A stretch of 64,000 nucleotides of DNA from Owenia fusiformis (GCA_903813345.2 CAIIXF020000001.1:21283915-21347914), one strand, 5' to 3'. Positions 10,701 through 22,918 are shown, counted from the first letter of the stretch. Notes: a model not told the origin generated them from the sequence alone. Program-made: numbers and translations.

Positions 10701-13700
10701 TCCAAACTTGTTATCATTTCAGGTCTTACACAACTCATTACTGATGTAACTGACATTGCGAAACACACATTAGAAAAGTAAGTTTTGTTCTTGTGGATAT
10801 TTCCACATACTGAGCCCTCTTTGTTTTTCTTTGGAAAGCCCTATGGCAAATCAAAATCATACAATCTCATCATTACAGCACACAATGTGCATTATATTAT
10901 TAAAAAGTGATTGTACATAATGGGCTTTCAAGAGCTCTTGTCACATGTCTTGTCTTCAGTGATATTTTCGAGGAATTGTGTTCTACTTTGAAAACATGCA
11001 TTTCTGAATCAGCAAAATCCACATTAATATCTTATAATATCTGAAGGCTTACATAATTACTACTAAAGGTGTATAAGTGCAAGGTTGTAGCCATCAAATC
11101 TTTGGTACTTCATAAATACCTAGAATTGCACCATCACATTTTTAGATTATTTGGGGGTTTTTTGTAAAAAGACACTATTTAAAAAAACATAATTGCCACA
11201 AAACCAACCTTTAATAATGTTACAAATTTCAGTATATCTCTGAAAGAAAAGCTGACATTTGTTCAGCTGAAGGAAGTTCTTCAGAAAGTACGTCACCAGA
11301 TGGAATACAGACGTCAGAATGGATATTATGATGCTTCTGCGACATCATTGTGTAAATACATACTCCCAGAGGATATAGGCCATGATGAGGTAGATAAGGG
11401 TTTTGCACCAGAAGGTTTTGGATACAGGTTTTATCATGAAGGAATTGTGCGGTCCCTCGAGATACACATACAAGGATAGTCCCTTGATCTAAAACTCACT
11501 GTACAAAACAGATGTTCTTACCAACGGAGGCTCTAGATAGATTCCACCTTCTAACTAAGATTCAAAAATTTTCAAAAATGATTTTTTACATAAATTCCAA
11601 TTTCAACAACTTCTTGTAAAAATGGTAAAAAATTCCTTTAGATTTTAAAGTATTTTTCAAAGAACATGGCGAAATTTTTTTTTTGAAATCGTCTTTAACA
11701 AATTGTGGTGTATAAATGGGATGGATATAGCCTGTATTTCGCGGACCTCTGCAATAGTGGGATAGACATAGAAAATATCCACTATATCCTACTACTATAA
11801 AGAGAAGACTCATCCTCATTGATCAACATGGTTACAAAAGAATAACAAGTCTGTTGAATGACAGATTTCACATTGGCAGACTATTCAAAAAGTGTCAGCA
11901 CATTATAGGAATTTCTATAGCTTTGAAATCTCCCTAATTTTGTTTTTTGCATGTGCTTTTAAGAGATTTGCATATTGTCGTCGTCTTGTGCTGTTGGGCG
12001 GGCAGGCGTGCGGGCGGGCGGCACATAAACTAAATCTTGTCATCAAATTTCCAGGATAACTGCTTACCTGTTCAACTCGAAATTTTTACAGATGCAAGAG
12101 CAGACTAGTACCAAGATCTGATTAGGTTAAGGGCATGCTGGGTAACTACGTGGCGGCCATTTTGAATTTTTCAACAAATCTTGTCATCAAAATTCCAGGA
12201 AAACCACTTATCCGTTCAACTTGAAATTTTTTCAGATGCAAGAGCAGACTATTGCCAAGATCAAGTTGATTAGGTTTTGGGTATGCTGGCTGAATTCAAT
12301 TTGGCGGCCATTTTGAATTTTTCAACTTGCTCCAAATTGACCAATTTTTTTTTTAAAAACATCTACAAGTTCTCAGAAGTTCAAATCTGACCTTAGATTT
12401 CAGATTTGACCTTTCATTCACCTTCAGTGACCTTGAAAAGGTCAAAAAAGTTGCTTTTCTAAATTGATATTTTGGATTTAAATTTAGGTCAGCTTAATTA
12501 CAAAACACCTACTGAGGTCTGAAAAAGTGAAATTTTCAAGGTCGAAGGTCAAGGTCATTAAACTAGGTCACAAATGATGTTATCCAAGTTTCTCAAAGTT
12601 TGAGACTACAAATCAATTCTTGTCATCAAAATTCCAAGAAAACCGCTAACCTGTTCAACTTGAAATTTTTACACATGCAATAGCAGACTAGTGCCAACAT
12701 CTGATTAGGTTTAGGGCATGCTGGGTAAACTACGTGGCAGCCATTTTGAAATTTTCAACAAATCTTGTCATCAAAATTCCAGGAAAACAACTTATCCGTT
12801 CAACTTGAAATTTTTACAGATGCAAGAGCAGACTATTGCCAAGATCTGATTAGGTTTTGGGTATGCTGGCTGAATTACATGGTGGCCATTTTGAATTTTT
12901 CAATTTGGCGGCCATTTTGAATTTTTCAAGTTCCAGTTTTTTGATTAGTTCCAGTTGATACCTGTGTTGTTTATCCGAGTAATTGTAGAGCATTAAACTA
13001 AACGTTTGCGATTATTTTAGGCATGCTCCTTGTCAGTGGAGGAAAGGACCATGAACAAACTGATGAGGGAAACTACAGATATGGTGGAAAGGTAATGATT
13101 AAATGACCCATGTATACAGAGAGAACAATAATCCAACTTAGGGGTCGTCTTTCAAGTTTCAACACATTTTCCATTATTTGTTTCTATGTCTTTCAAGTTT
13201 CAACACATTTTCCATTTTGTTTCTATGATACCACCCAACCCATGGAATTACTTTTTTTCCAATGTCTGAATGTGTATCTTATTTGGAAAACAAATAGGCT
13301 ATGATTATTTTAATAAAAAGATGATGTTTGCATTCATTAGATGATTAACCAGTTTTTCCCCACCAACCATTAGCCTAATTGTGTGAAATTTAAGTTAAGA
13401 TATAAGATATGGCGTTTGTATATTAAGAGAGGTGAAGCAGTCTCATTTTTCTTAACTAGATATTCTTTTTCATCAATCTCTAACAGATCGACTAACCAAA
13501 CAACCTTTTTGGGATTGTTGAGTTGGCGGAGAGGGCTTGAGCACCAGCACGTTCGAACTAGGCGAATGGTTGCCATAACCATGAGGTTATGAGTTCGAGA
13601 CATGTGTGCTCCTTGTGTTATTCATCTATTTTTTAGAATCAGTTTTGTTCAGGATTCACAGAAATTATTCATCTTGTACAGAAGAATCATGTTGATAAAC

Positions 13701-15038
13701 ATTAATATTTCATTGTTTTACTGAATAATATCATGAGAACATTAATTTTTAATTATTTCATGTAAACTAAGTATATGAATGTTTCGTTTTGTTTTCTTTA
13801 TAGCGGTGACTTCCACTCTGTACTGACCAACTGCTTGGATTCTAGCTTCATCATGATATATCAGAAACTCCATGATTTCTACAGAGAAACAGAGTATGTA
13901 AAACTTTCTTATAATTATATTTATATAATTCATAGATTTATCAATAGATCAAAATCTTAGAAAAGTTCCATGTATGAACTCTTTTTCGATACCTCTTGAA
14001 TGGCTTTATCAAAAGGGATTGTCAAGAAAAGGTCCACTTTCATATATTCTACCAATGTATTTTTCTGTCATTATGAAACTCTTGTTCTGAAGTTTCATAT
14101 CAAGAGTTGAAACATTTTTATTATCTATTATTCAGCATATTTTAATCTTTGTTTTTTATTTCACAAAATATAAGAAATTCTGGATCTTGATTGAAGAGAC
14201 TTTTTCACGAAGACATAATGGAAAAAATTAAGGAAGATAAAATGACAGCATATTTTGTAGTATTTAAACAGATAGGAGTGGGTCTATTGTAGCCTTTGGA
14301 TTTTCTATTGGTATGGAGCCGATATGTTGTTTGTATTGTATTGAGAGTCCATCAAACTGTAACTCAGTCTACTCCCAGACATGTTTTCAGGCATTTTGTG
14401 TAGGTACAACTGGTATTCAATCACTGCAAATATTCATTTCATGTTTTTTAGTGATGAATCCATTCCTCTAGCCAAACTTATCCCAATGGTTAATAGTCTG
14501 ATTCATACAACATGTGGGGATTCACCAAACTTCTTCATACAGGTGAGTAGTCACAGTGAGCTGTAGATTATTGTCAAGCTACGTATAAGATACAGGGGCA
14601 AACCTGAATAAAGGATGACCTCAAAATAGTAAAACCCTTTTATGAAAATGTGGGCTCCAATTTGAGGCCCAGTTTTCCAAATAAATAATTATCATTTGAG
14701 ATCAATTGTAGGATTGGAAGCCATGCGTCCCACTTGTTTCCAGGCGAACTATTTGAAAGATTGATTCTTAATTTTCAGAGCTGTTTGTTTGCATAACAAT
14801 CTAGAACTGAATATTTTTGAGCATTTTGGGTAACGGTGGCCATTTTGGATTTCCTGTCCTGAAATTTTGGCAAACCGTTCATTCCTTTATTTCAACACAC
14901 GAATTCTGAATAATTTGATAAATACATGTAACTATATTAAATGCATGTCCTTTATTTCAGGAGATATTACTGATGGAACAAGTCAAAAACTTTGCTGCAA
15001 ATGTTTATGAAGCCTTTAGCCAAGTATCTAAAGACTAA
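4719..15038 (+). CDS. PEX3: Peroxisomal biogenesis factor 3 (PEX3), 12 exons
   Basis: PEX3 is the peroxisomal membrane receptor that docks PEX19 and its membrane-protein cargo. I assembled 12 exons with GT-AG junctions and continuous phase: 4719-4791, 5806-5890, 6735-6863, 7065-7108, 7425-7546, 7925-8000, 10723-10777, 11233-11389, 13021-13091, 13804-13893, 14452-14542, 14961-15038; 1071 nt, 356 residues (human 373). The start encodes [16 protein letters not shown], a basic segment before a hydrophobic [13 protein letters not shown] anchor, as in the family. Conserved blocks include [26 protein letters not shown] with the PEX19-contact tryptophan at 104, [31 protein letters not shown] and the end [15 protein letters not shown]. 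Intron 2 starts with a minisatellite built from the exon 2 donor; intron 6 carries two transposon-like insertions; intron 8 a degenerate tandem repeat. The 5' end faces the sterol reductase gene across a short shared promoter. Confidence 0.95.
4792..5805 (+). other. PEX3 intron 1, nothing recognised
   Basis: A one-kilobase intron between a GTAGAC donor and a TTTTCAG acceptor. I see no ORF, RNA gene or clear inverted repeat. Confidence 0.5.
5881..6593 (+). repeat. Minisatellite of about 48-bp units seeded on the PEX3 exon 2 splice donor
   Basis: About 14 complete units and a partial one follow one another, each reading CATGCAAG then GTATGATATGG, a run of G and A, GGTAACAATACTTTTGCATA. The first unit begins inside PEX3 exon 2: its CACATGCAAG is the last coding sequence of the exon and its GTATGATATG the intron start. 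So every unit repeats the exon-intron junction. All copies keep the donor GT except the fourth (near 6025), which reads CAAGATATG. Two units near 6210 and 6370 carry an extra TGTACATGTAG. Each unit also has a second donor-like AAAGGTAACA. Reading from exon 2 through the first donor meets a stop (TAA in GGTAACA) seven codons later, so only the first donor yields the full protein. Confidence 0.95.
8039..8650. mobile_element. Tc1/mariner-like non-autonomous element in PEX3 intron 6
   Basis: The element begins CAGGGTGTCCCGAAAGTATG and ends with the complement CATACTTTCGGGACACCTG, flanked by TA on both sides (8037-8038, 8651-8652), the classic target duplication of Tc1/mariner elements. The arms remain similar for roughly 180 bp. 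The centre on the minus strand reads as a short degenerate protein fragment ([10 protein letters not shown], then a stop, then [17 protein letters not shown]) that may be a transposase remnant. It does not touch the neighbouring splice sites. Confidence 0.8.
9009..10569. mobile_element. 1.56-kb TIR element with 9-bp target duplication in PEX3 intron 6
   Basis: The ends are near-perfect inverted repeats of about 85 bp starting GGCTTTGTATAAAAAACCTC and containing a nested GTACCCACGTACGTGGGT palindrome. The flanks carry the direct repeat TATCTAAAA (9000-9008 and 10570-10578), a 9-bp target-site duplication. The interior is AT-rich with no ORF above 84 codons, so the copy is non-autonomous. A 9-bp duplication fits Mutator-like or Merlin-like families; I cannot decide. 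A CAGGGTGTTAAAAAAC string near 10101 resembles a Tc1/mariner end and may be an older nested insertion. Confidence 0.8.
12001..12935. repeat. Degenerate tandem repeat in PEX3 intron 8
   Basis: After a GGGCGGGCAGGCGTGCGGGC run, a module containing TCTTGTCATCAAAATTCCAG, GTTCAACTTGAAATTTTTAC, CAGATGCAAGAGCAGACTA and GGCGGCCATTTTGAATTTTTC occurs about four times, with a spacer rich in GACCTTGAAAAGGTCAAA in the middle. The same AAGGTCA-rich motif appears at 15460-15830. No coding signal. Confidence 0.7.
13501..13605 (+). repeat. Possible tRNA-derived SINE head or tRNA-like relic in PEX3 intron 9
   Basis: TGGCGGAGAGG (13524-13534) resembles an RNA polymerase III A box and GAGTTCGAGAC (13591-13601) a B box, about 55 bases apart. 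I cannot fold a complete cloverleaf from the stretch, so it is at best a tRNA-like SINE head or relic. Confidence 0.3.
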
Positions 15039-15282
15039 AGGGACTCACAACATCTAGAACATTAAATCATTATAAAAGTGAGACATACACAAAGAAATAG
15101 AACAGCAATTGTGAATGATATGGATTTACAAATCAGATCCAGTTATTTTGGATATAAGCTATACAGTATTTCTATTTTTATATAAAAGGAGATTAGAAAT
15201 GCTCCTCATTTGATGTGTAACAGCTTTGTTGACTTAAAAATTGACATGCACATCAAGAAGTGAAATTAACAATGCTTGTTAA

Positions 15283-15880
15283 ACACCAAAAAGTAGTGAC
15301 TTATTGTTATGGTCTCCGTTTTTTGTGGCAACGGTTGGCAATTGGCGGTTGACGTCTGTAAAAAATTCTTAAGACTTTTAATAACTTAACAAATACTGTT
15401 TAGACTGACGTCAATTTTTTCGAAATCATCAACAAGTTTTCAGAAGTTTAAATCTGACTTAAGGTAAAAACGGGTCAAAAAGGTCTCTTCAACTTGCTTC
15501 AAATTGACCTTTTTTCAAAATCATGTACATGTTATCAGACGTTCAAATCTGACTTTAGATTTGAGATTTGACCTTCATTGACCTTTTCAAGGTCAAAAAT
15601 GTCTTTTTTCAAATTGACCAATTTTTTCAAATTATGTACAAGTTATCAGAAGTTCAAATCTGACTATAGATTTGACCTTCAATGACATTCTCAAGGTCAA
15701 AAAAAGATTTGAACTTCAGTGACATTCTCAAGGTCAAAAAGGTCTTTTTTCAACTTCTTCAAATTGACTAATTTTTTTTCACAGTCATCTACATAGTTCT
15801 CAGAAATTCAAATCTGACTTAAGATTGAACTAATAATATTATGAGCAACTAGTTGGTGACATTTTGTCATGTTGATGGTT
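15283..15880. repeat. Dispersed repeat downstream of PEX3
   Basis: It starts with TTATGGTCTCCGTTTTTTGTG, also present at 22949-22970, and ends with GGTGACATTTTGTCATGTTG, whose complement occurs at 32034-32055 and in part at 22919 and 45480. The interior has three to four loosely repeated blocks with TTGACCTTCATTGACCTTTT and TTCAAATCTGAC. It may be a degraded foldback element about 0.6 kb long. No ORF. Confidence 0.55.
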
Positions 15881-16339
15881 TCAATACAGTAATTAATGGT
15901 TTCAATACAGTAATTGTTTCAATACAGTAATTGACATTATGATAAGGCTAATCTGGAATGTAATCAAGTCAATGGGAATTTTGAAATAAACTTGAATTTA
16001 CAAGTATTTTTCTTAGATATTTGATAAAAGGAAAAATCATCACTTTATATAATTTAAAGTGACCTTTTTTTGTTACTGGTGTTTAGCGGTCAGTGTTCAG
16101 CATTCTGCGACGGAATGTTGCACTTTTGTAACCATTCACAATTTCTTACCAGGTAATGACTGAATGACATGTGTACGTTCAGTTAATGCTTTGTTTGTCA
16201 TACTGAACATAGTACGTACTTGAAAATGTGGCAAAGATTCTCCTGGGAGAAATATTCAGCCATGTTGTTTAATCAATAAAGTGTATATAAGCCTATTATA
16301 TGTAATGTACTGTTTTTTACCTTCTATATATCACTTACA

Positions 16340-16687
16340 GCCCATTTCACTGTTTTATTTCGTCAGTAGAACGCCAAAAATAAGAAATCAGGAGACCATT
16401 GTGCAATAATTATACATTTGTATATTTCAGATTATTTAGTTTTTTGTGCACTAAGACTATGTCCTCTTGTAATTTAAAGAATTTTAGCCATGTTAATCTT
16501 TTTGAAAATACTATGGCAGAGAAGCAACAAAATATAAGAGGCCACATACTTCATTAGCCAAACTAGAAGCAATCCAAGATATACAAATGTCATTTATGTA
16601 CAATAGAAATATATTTTCTATATATTATTGCACAATGATCTTTGATTTTTTAGGTTTTACTGACGAAATAAAACAATGAAATGGGCT
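16340..16687. mobile_element. Palindromic MITE-like element
   Basis: AGCCCATTTCACTGTTTTAT at the left is mirrored by ATAAAACAATGAAATGGGCT at the right, and pairing continues inward through TTTCGTCAGTA and GTGCAATAAT. The loop contains AATTTTAGCCATGTTAAT and ATGGCAGAGAAG, nearly the same as the loop of the element at 49402-49787, so the two share an origin. Confidence 0.7.
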
Positions 16688-17224
16688 ATATGTTTACATC
16701 AGTTAAAACATCACATCACTGTTGGATATTCAGAAACTAAATGGTGGAAATATTTGTAGTGAATCACACAAGTGTAAACCACGAGGACCATAATTCTACA
16801 AATTCATTAAAATGTGTGGATAACACTTCTTTTGGACTGAGTATTTTTACTGTGAGCACATAATGACATGTTATAAATATCTAAGCCGTTTGGGTTAGAT
16901 TGATTCAATAATCAATTTTATAATGCCTATAAAGATGTTTCAGGTTTGCCATTTGAGCAATATCTTTTACAAATGCAGGTGAATTATTTGCATCTCGCTT
17001 TCTTGTTTCTGTGGAATATATTTTATGCTCTCTTTATACAATGGGTATCCAAATTAGAAAGAAAACCAGAAATTAACCACGATGATGCCATATAACTTCT
17101 GCAAGACTTAAGACTAAGTTACCTTTATGACACCCAAAAAAACTTAAGACATTCATCTAAAACATGTGAGAATGACAGTCCATTAATGCAAGTGATAACT
17201 GAGATATAGCTTATTTCAAGGGTT

Positions 17225-17495
17225 CATTTTTTGGACCACCATGTATAAAATTTGAACCAAATCCATCAAAAGATTCGACTTATCAAAGATCACGTTTTTT
17301 ACGAAAAATGGCTGCCTCTTTGAATTGAGCAGGCATTTTGGAAACTTCTCAAGCAGAGGTTCTATACCCATAAGACATACGCCTATAAAATTTGAATAAA
17401 ATCCGCTAACCGGTATTTGAGTTATCGCACGGACAAATGGACGGACAGACCAACGGATGGCTATATCCCCCGAACTTTATTGGGTGGGATAATTA
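17225..17495. repeat. Dispersed repeat with ATGG-C-CATTTT block and CGAAC hairpin tail
   Basis: The stretch contains AAATTTGAACCAAATCCATC, AAAAATGGCTGCC, then GGACGGACAGACC and ends TATATCCCCCGAACTTTATT and GGGTGGGATAA. The order and the ending match the repeats ending near 27330 and 34880, so this is one copy of an interspersed family. Confidence 0.65.
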
Positions 17496-17870
17496 TGAAA
17501 ACAAGGAATGCATGAATCGTTTCACTGAGTCATGTGAATAAATATTTTGAAGTTTATATATTGATTATAATTCATTATACTGAAATCTTTTATTGGGTCT
17601 TCTTATGTAGGCTAATAGAGAAATTAAACTTTAATATCTGACTATGTTATACAATCAACTTAGAATTGGTTTTTGCTATGAGTATCGTAAAAATAATCTA
17701 AATGAAAACATGAGTACTCATACACCGTGTCATACCTATGTGAAAAGAAGAAATGAACTATATTGGCACATTACAATTAAAATGATTATAAAATGAAAAA
17801 TAAGTCCTCTATGATATTTCTCTTGGTTTCACCTTTTTTGAAGATGTTTGTGTTTTTTGATAGTCTTGCT

Positions 17871-20800
17871 TTATTGTTGTATGTTGTTGTTATCATTTTG
17901 ATCCAAGTGACTGTAAAAACGGTTCTGTGACATTTTGCTCCTTCGGCTTCTTTGAGAGCTCATACTGATTCTCCTTTCAACGTCTTCCTTGGAATTTTTT
18001 TTACCTTTAAGGATAAATACAATGATAGCAACAAGGACAACCAGGACTCCTACACTAACACCGACAGCTATCACCTTAGAAGAGGCATCCCCAACTGGAT
18101 CTGACTTCATTGGAGGGACATCCCGCTGTGCACTCGTGCTAGGGGCGGACAATGTCTCTTCCACAAGTGTTTTAGACACACACCTATAGCCAAGGACACT
18201 GTTTGGATCTGCTTTACATGTTTGTTCAATATCAGGGCATGGATTTGTTGAGCATGGATCAAAGCTTGTTTCACACATGTCTCCTTTAAATGATGGCGGG
18301 CAGCTACATTTAAGTCTGTTATTGTCAACAGAACATGTGCCACCATTTCTACAGAAGTTGTCGGAACATGTCAGCACTGTGGTAGGTGCCAAAGTTGTTG
18401 TTGGTGATGGTGATGTCATTGCCGTTGTTGGTGGTGGTGTTGTTGTTGTTGTGGTAGTGGTGGTGGTGGTGGTGGTAGTAGTGGTAGTAGGGGGAGTAGT
18501 GGTTGTTGTTTCTTGGTCGTGTCGTGTGCCATAATTTGGCCAAACCTCTTTAAATATTTTGAGGATTTTCAACTTACAGCCTTCTTCATCTTGTGATGGC
18601 TTGCAGCCATTATCTAAGAAGGACATTTTCATGGCATATCTTCGATCCCTCCAATTTTTTTTTGTAGAAAGGGTTTCCATTGTCCTTTTAAGCAGTGAAA
18701 TACATTCCCCTGATTTGTTCGGAAGCGTCGGATTTGCAGAACAATACCTTTCGAGACGCTTTACCAGATCAGTTTCAGCCATCTCCCAATCTAAAGGTAT
18801 TTCCACGATGATAACATCGACAGGTCTTTCACATAGTACACCTTCAAATGCGGGCAGGCAGAAACATTTAATTCCAGCAGTGTTAATAGAGCACGTGCCG
18901 CCATTTCTACATGTTGTGGCTGTACACATTGGTGGTTGAGTATTGGCACTGGCTGGTCGTTCTGCTGGTAGACTACGGCCATATGAGCGCCAAAGTTTTT
19001 TAAATATTTTAAGAATGTCCCACTTGCAGCCTGCTTCATCTGCTGATGCTTTGCAACCTCTATTGAAAAAGGATGCTTTGATTGCATTCCTACGATCCTC
19101 CAGCCTTCTGTGTTCAGAGGCACTTTTTATTGTTTCCTTAAGTAGTGGCATACAGTCCCCTGAATTGTTTGGAAGAATCGGTTTTGTAGCACAATACTGA
19201 TCAAGAAGTTGAATCAATTTTGCTTCATCATCGTCCCAAGCAACTGGCATCTGAAAATTTGCTTGTTTACCATAATCATTAAATACTTTGAGGCATGCAT
19301 CTCTCTCTCTCGCACCTGGTCCATCTGGTTTTGAAAAATGTGCAATCGTTTTGAAGCAGTCATGCTTAATCATTGGTTGAAAAACAAAGATTGTTTGAAG
19401 CTGATGATCTTTGAATTTTATTGCAAATTCTGCCCCTTTAGTAATCCAGCTCTCACACTTTGCCATGAAAAGTTGAACGTTATTTGCGTATTTTGGCTTT
19501 TCATGACAATATTTTCTCATAACTTGCATTCCTGTTACTATTCTTCTATTGGCCGCTGCGAAATTAGCTGTTTCACATTCCTTTCCTTCATATGGTCTCG
19601 GGCAGAAGCATTTAGCTCCATCAGTGTCAAGAGTGCATGTGCCACCATTTTTGCAGTAGTTAGTACAAGATGGCGCTGGGGTAGGGGCACCTGGTCGCAA
19701 TTCGGATAGTTCTATTTCAGGCTCAAAACGCTTCCAAACTTTTCTCATTATTTTGTAGACATCCCAGATACATGCTGCTTTTTCTGTGGCATCTGGTAAT
19801 GGCGTACAACCTCTATTGACGAAGACATCTTTGAATTGACCCCTACGATGCTCCAAATTTGTTCTTTTGTTAGCTTCTTTCATTGCATGCTTAAGTAGTG
19901 AAATGCAACCACCCGCTCTATTCGCAAGTATCGGGTTTGAGGAACAATATTTGCTGAACCCTATAATCACATTCTTTTCATCCTCAGACCAACGTACAAT
20001 CTCTGTATTTCGTTTTCTAGCAGCATCTCCAAAGAAGGCCAAACAGTTATCTTTTTGTGGTTTTAAATACTTACTCAAACATTCCTTCATTATCATTTGA
20101 TATAACAAAAAGCCACGCTTAATTTGTGAATCTGTGAACTTTGCAGCTAGCCTCTTTCCTAGCCTTATTTGATTTTTGCAATTATGTTTTTTGATGCGAT
20201 TATTTCTCCATGTCGTTGTACAATACCTTCCCATATCTGCCACTAGAGAATTATAAGAAGCATCTCGTTTGACACGTTTCGGAGACCTCGTAATTTTTGT
20301 GAACATAGTCTCGAGAACGCGGTTTGTTGAGTAGTCCTTATGTGGGTGAGGTAGATCATTGCAATTTATAGTCTCCTTATTCTTCGTTGTTATGGCTACA
20401 AAAAAACATCATTGTGTTATCAGAAACAAGTCAAATTCTTTACTTCAGAGAATATTTTTAATTTAAAAAACATCATTGTGTTATCAGAAACAAGTCAAAT
20501 TCTTTACTTCAGAGAATATTTTTAATTATCATTGTGTTACCTTATGTGTCCATAACCATTTCATTTGTGTATAATTTCAATCATTGATTAATATCATCCA
20601 CTTCAACTTATAAAGTGAACTTTTCAAAATGTATCAGCCATCATTTAAACTATTTAGATATCATACATACACACAACAGTGCGTATAAAAAACGCAAAAA
20701 GATTTTTCTCGGAAAAGCACAAAACCAGTGATAACAGCATTGATTTCATCCAATGCACCATAAAGCCATGAGTCTCCTCTTTACAGTGATATATCATTCA

Positions 20801-22736
20801 TTGATATTTGGTCATGGTTGGGCGAGTAATCATTCCATTTGCAAAGTGGGCCAAAATTAGCTTGGGACCAAGTTACAAACATCGCAAAAGCAATATTGGA
20901 AGAAAACGTAAAACCAGTGCTGACTGCATCATTTTCATTCAATGTACCAAAAAGCGAAACTCCTCTTTGCAATGGAATATCATCCATTCACAGGGAGTCA
21001 TCACTGGCCGAATAATCATTAATTTTGCAAAGTGGGGCAAAATTCAGCTCGGACCCAAGTTTTAAACACTGCAAAAGTCAGTACAAGGGGAATAGGGGCT
21101 GTTGGAAGAAGATGTGACAGGTACGGCATTGACAGTAAAGTGTTCAAACTCATACTCTTGCAAGAATACATCCTATACCCCTCCAAATTGCCAGTACTTC
21201 CTTGCACATTAAGATGCGCTCATCTGTCCTCGTCATGCATGGTTCAGCTCTGAGTCATCTGTGGGTTAAAGCAGAGAAAAGCAGCCCATGGGCAATTCTT
21301 TCTCGAGGTTTTGCAATATCTGTCGGAGGAATTGTGAGCACAGATGATCCTGAGATAGCTCCAAAAGAAAAAGTCTCAACAATTCAAGTCAGGGGAACTT
21401 ACATTGGCACTTAACCGATTTTAACCCACTGTGCAAATGGAAAGATTTCTCACCCAACCATTACCACATGTGAATGAATGACATATCATTGCAAAGAGGA
21501 GAGACGTGGCTTTTTGATACATTAAATGAAATTGATGCTAGTTTTGTGATTTTACGAGATAACTACTTGTTGCGTTTTTTTTTGATACACCCTGCATATA
21601 TGACACTATTTATGCCTACATACGAGAGGTTATCATAAAGTTCTGATAATATCTCTCTAATTTCACTATTTTTTGATATATCACCGGGCGTGTCCGATCA
21701 CCGGGCGTGTATATTGAAGCCTTACGACAAATTCCATTATTTGATTAAGATGACATGGCCAAGCAGAGGCGGTCCATGTGCCCAACAAATATCAACCACT
21801 AATAATGCAACACATAAGATATGGGAGTTTATATACTCACATGCATCATACACGAATTTTCCACGGAGTTGTCCTTGTTTTCCATCTCTTGTCAACCGGA
21901 GACACTGATATCCTTTCTCTTTACTGAAAAACAAAAATAAGTTGATCCTATAACTAGTCGATGGATAGGGTATAAGGCAACTGTGATACATAAAACTGAA
22001 ATCTCAAAGATGTCGGGGGAGATGTGACCCCACTGATATGTATTTCCTGCTCCAATATTCCAGGGGAAACTACTAAAAACTTATTGTACTTATTACAAAT
22101 AATATTCTTATAAATCTCACTACTGCTTACTGGTCGTTAGAATAAACCATATCCCTTACCGATTCAATTTTTGCCCAAAAACAACTGTCATTGACTTCTT
22201 TGTGCAGCTTATTTGTTCAAATGGTAGCTTCTTGTTCGTTATCCCTAAAGTAAACAGGTCATTTAATCACAAATCTTTTTTTCTTCTTTTCCCAACCTTT
22301 ATTTTACTAAACAGGACGTTGCGGATCCTGTCTGGATCCTTTTCAACTATTTTATGATAACACCTTGAACGAACTGAAATCAATCTTTTCAAGCACTTTT
22401 CAATTTATCGTTCTTCATGGAACCATTGGTTTCAACAGTATTGAATGCCCATGATGGAACTTATTCAAGGCAGTGTTATAACTCTACAATGGTCATAGCC
22501 CAACTTACAAAATGCATAGGGGCCCAGTTTTGCAACGTCGTGTACACGAGGAGTTGGTCCAAACGCAATGATTCCGTCTTTTGCGATGTTAAGTTCTCGT
22601 CCACGTATAAGGGATATACGAAATCGTCCTAAGAAGTCCTTTGGGGGTTCGGTACATTTCGAACCGAGTGTGCTACCTGCATACACAGCGATGAGCATGA
22701 ATGCAGCGATGAGAGCTTGCTGCACCAAGCGTTCGC
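17871..22736 (-). CDS. Unrecognised type I membrane protein with repeated Cys-rich modules and EGF domains (5' end missing)
   Basis: Four exons join in phase on the minus strand: 22736-22509, 22244-22160, 21923-21841 and the large last exon 20395-17871; about 972 residues, start exon not found. The first exon encodes a hydrophobic QQALIAAFMLIAVYAG segment, a probable signal peptide. Numbering from the methionine at 20306: RVKR at 11-14 looks like a furin site. A helical cysteine module follows (about 24-198), EGF at 214-245, a second module (about 260-445), EGF at 461-493, then only the second half of the module (about 504-592), a threonine-rich stalk (from about 600), one or two more EGF-like domains, a membrane helix (745-766) and a basic, serine-rich tail. 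Half-modules share YC-x(4)-P, a C-x(2)-LLK stretch, RR, F-x(2)-(R)GC and a W near the end. I do not recognise the module. Role as a cell-surface receptor or adhesion protein is inference. Confidence 0.8.
18410..18510. repeat. GTT/GTG/GGT microsatellite coding the threonine stalk
   Basis: Nearly uninterrupted GTTGTTGTT and GTGGTGGTG triplets on the plus strand, read on the minus strand as ACN/CCN codons giving a run of about 18 threonines flanked by TPP. The triplet period keeps the frame of the host gene, so length changes would only alter the stalk. The opposite-strand ORF of valines is a shadow. Confidence 0.85.
20401..20540. repeat. 64-bp tandem duplication just upstream of the last exon of the EGF gene
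   Basis: Two identical 64-bp copies, starting at 20401 and 20465, plus a partial third of about 20 bases, directly abut the acceptor of the last exon (exon starts at 20395, minus strand). The near-perfect identity indicates a recent event. The acceptor AG itself is not duplicated. Confidence 0.85.
20677..21594. mobile_element. Tc1/mariner-like foldback element in an intron of the EGF gene
   Basis: The right end read inward is CAGGGTGTATCAAAAAAAAA, a common Tc1/mariner type, and the left end CAGTGCGTATAAAAAACGC is a decayed match. The arms match inversely for about 170 bp (shared CTCCTCTTT and ATATCATTCATTG blocks), and the left side has an internal direct duplication of about 180 bp. No transposase ORF remains. 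Flanking TA duplications are not clear. Confidence 0.6.
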
Positions 22737-22918
22737 CTGAAATTATTAATGCATACTGTATTAAGCCCATGGTTCGAAATAGGGGAATTCGGAAAAAATG
22801 GCCACGTGGGGCAAAAGGCTCAGCGCAATAACTTAATTAATTCATTGATGGATTGTCAAAATTAGTCTGATAATACAATAACACATTTAAAAGTATTTCC
22901 CTGCCATTTAAACACTCG

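Larger units (their letters stand above)
15039..17870. other. Intergenic region between PEX3 and the EGF receptor-like gene
   Basis: The genes are convergent, so both 3' UTRs fall here. On the minus strand AATAAA at 17588-17593 could end the EGF gene, about 280 nt after its stop. For PEX3 the first AATAAA I see (near 15988) is almost 1 kb downstream. Otherwise the region holds only the repeats listed separately. Confidence 0.5.

Noticed and set aside
18277-18534. Valine-rich plus-strand ORF opposite the EGF gene
   Set aside because: Shadow of the threonine stalk microsatellite.
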